DNA of 64,000 bases, taken from contig NZ_JARFTP010000009.1 of assembly GCF_029167375.1 (NCBI RefSeq), forward strand, positions 92,475-156,474, in the 5' to 3' direction. This stretch comes from Tsukamurella sp. 8F (GTDB taxonomy: Bacteria > Actinomycetota > Actinomycetes > Mycobacteriales > Mycobacteriaceae). Below are positions 64,000 to 64,000 of the stretch, in pieces; position 1 is the stretch's first letter, and each line of letters begins with the position of its first letter. Below the pieces are notes generated by a model that was given only the letters and a program-made list of their open reading frames with translations, was not told the origin of the DNA and did not search any database. The position numbers and the translations under genes are program-made.

Positions 64000-64000
64000 C

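Overview
The window is 64 kb of very GC-rich DNA with dense, short-gapped genes. It comes from an actinobacterium of the order Mycobacteriales. The gene set supports this: PknG, the septation protein SepH, a resuscitation-promoting factor behind a c-di-AMP riboswitch, FprB-type ferredoxin reductase, FadE5-type acyl-CoA dehydrogenase, DUF2530/DUF2771/DUF3027 proteins and CspB. From memory, the stretch from the second citrate synthase to the helicase-associated gene (about 13-33 kb) follows the M. tuberculosis Rv0889c-Rv0862c neighbourhood, with local inversions. The genus could be Tsukamurella or a relative, but nothing here fixes it. I saw no rRNA, tRNA, CRISPR array, insertion sequence or prophage gene. 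Many genes have a TANNNT box 6-7 nt before an ATG or GTG and no Shine-Dalgarno sequence, so leaderless transcription looks common, and this was used to choose several starts.

Layout. 0-5 kb: a four-gene phosphosignalling operon (PknG kinase, PP2C phosphatase, VWA protein, FHA protein) joined by start-stop overlaps. 5-13 kb: manganese transporter, FKBP isomerase, main citrate synthase, mutarotase-like protein, a TetR regulator facing a frameshifted short-chain dehydrogenase behind three identical-type operators, an MFS exporter and PdxH. 13-18 kb: second citrate synthase, SerC, SepH, a DUF6928 protein and an RNA 2'-O-methyltransferase. 18-26 kb: MFS and MarR genes, DUF2530, a PAP2 phosphatase, a sacsin-type ATPase coupled to a DUF3027 protein, another MFS protein and DUF2771. 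26-33 kb: CspB, then molybdenum-cofactor genes on both strands around rpfA (moaA-moaD forward; moaC-mogA-moaE reverse), then a helicase-associated protein.

33-43 kb: an LppU-like membrane protein, MTA phosphorylase, then a compact set that I could not match to any described pathway. It holds an epimerase, a two-component system, a polytopic GT-C-like protein, a GT2 glycosyltransferase, a TIGR04282/DUF2064 transferase, a methyltransferase, a membrane-bound molybdopterin oxidoreductase and a small membrane protein. The last five forward genes are joined by GTGA overlaps. This is the best candidate for an undescribed system. 43-52 kb: a diiron oxygenase with its FprB reductase and a TetR regulator, a 1076-residue SARP regulator and a DrrAB-type exporter. 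52-57 kb: an alpha/beta hydrolase and a probable beta-alanine (omega-amino acid) catabolic pair with a divergent PucR regulator. 57-64 kb: acyl-CoA synthetase, SDR, an autoregulated XRE/membrane-protein pair, an endonuclease IV-like protein, a methyltransferase and FadE5 behind a promoter covered by a tandem operator. The window ends in a run of 15 G.
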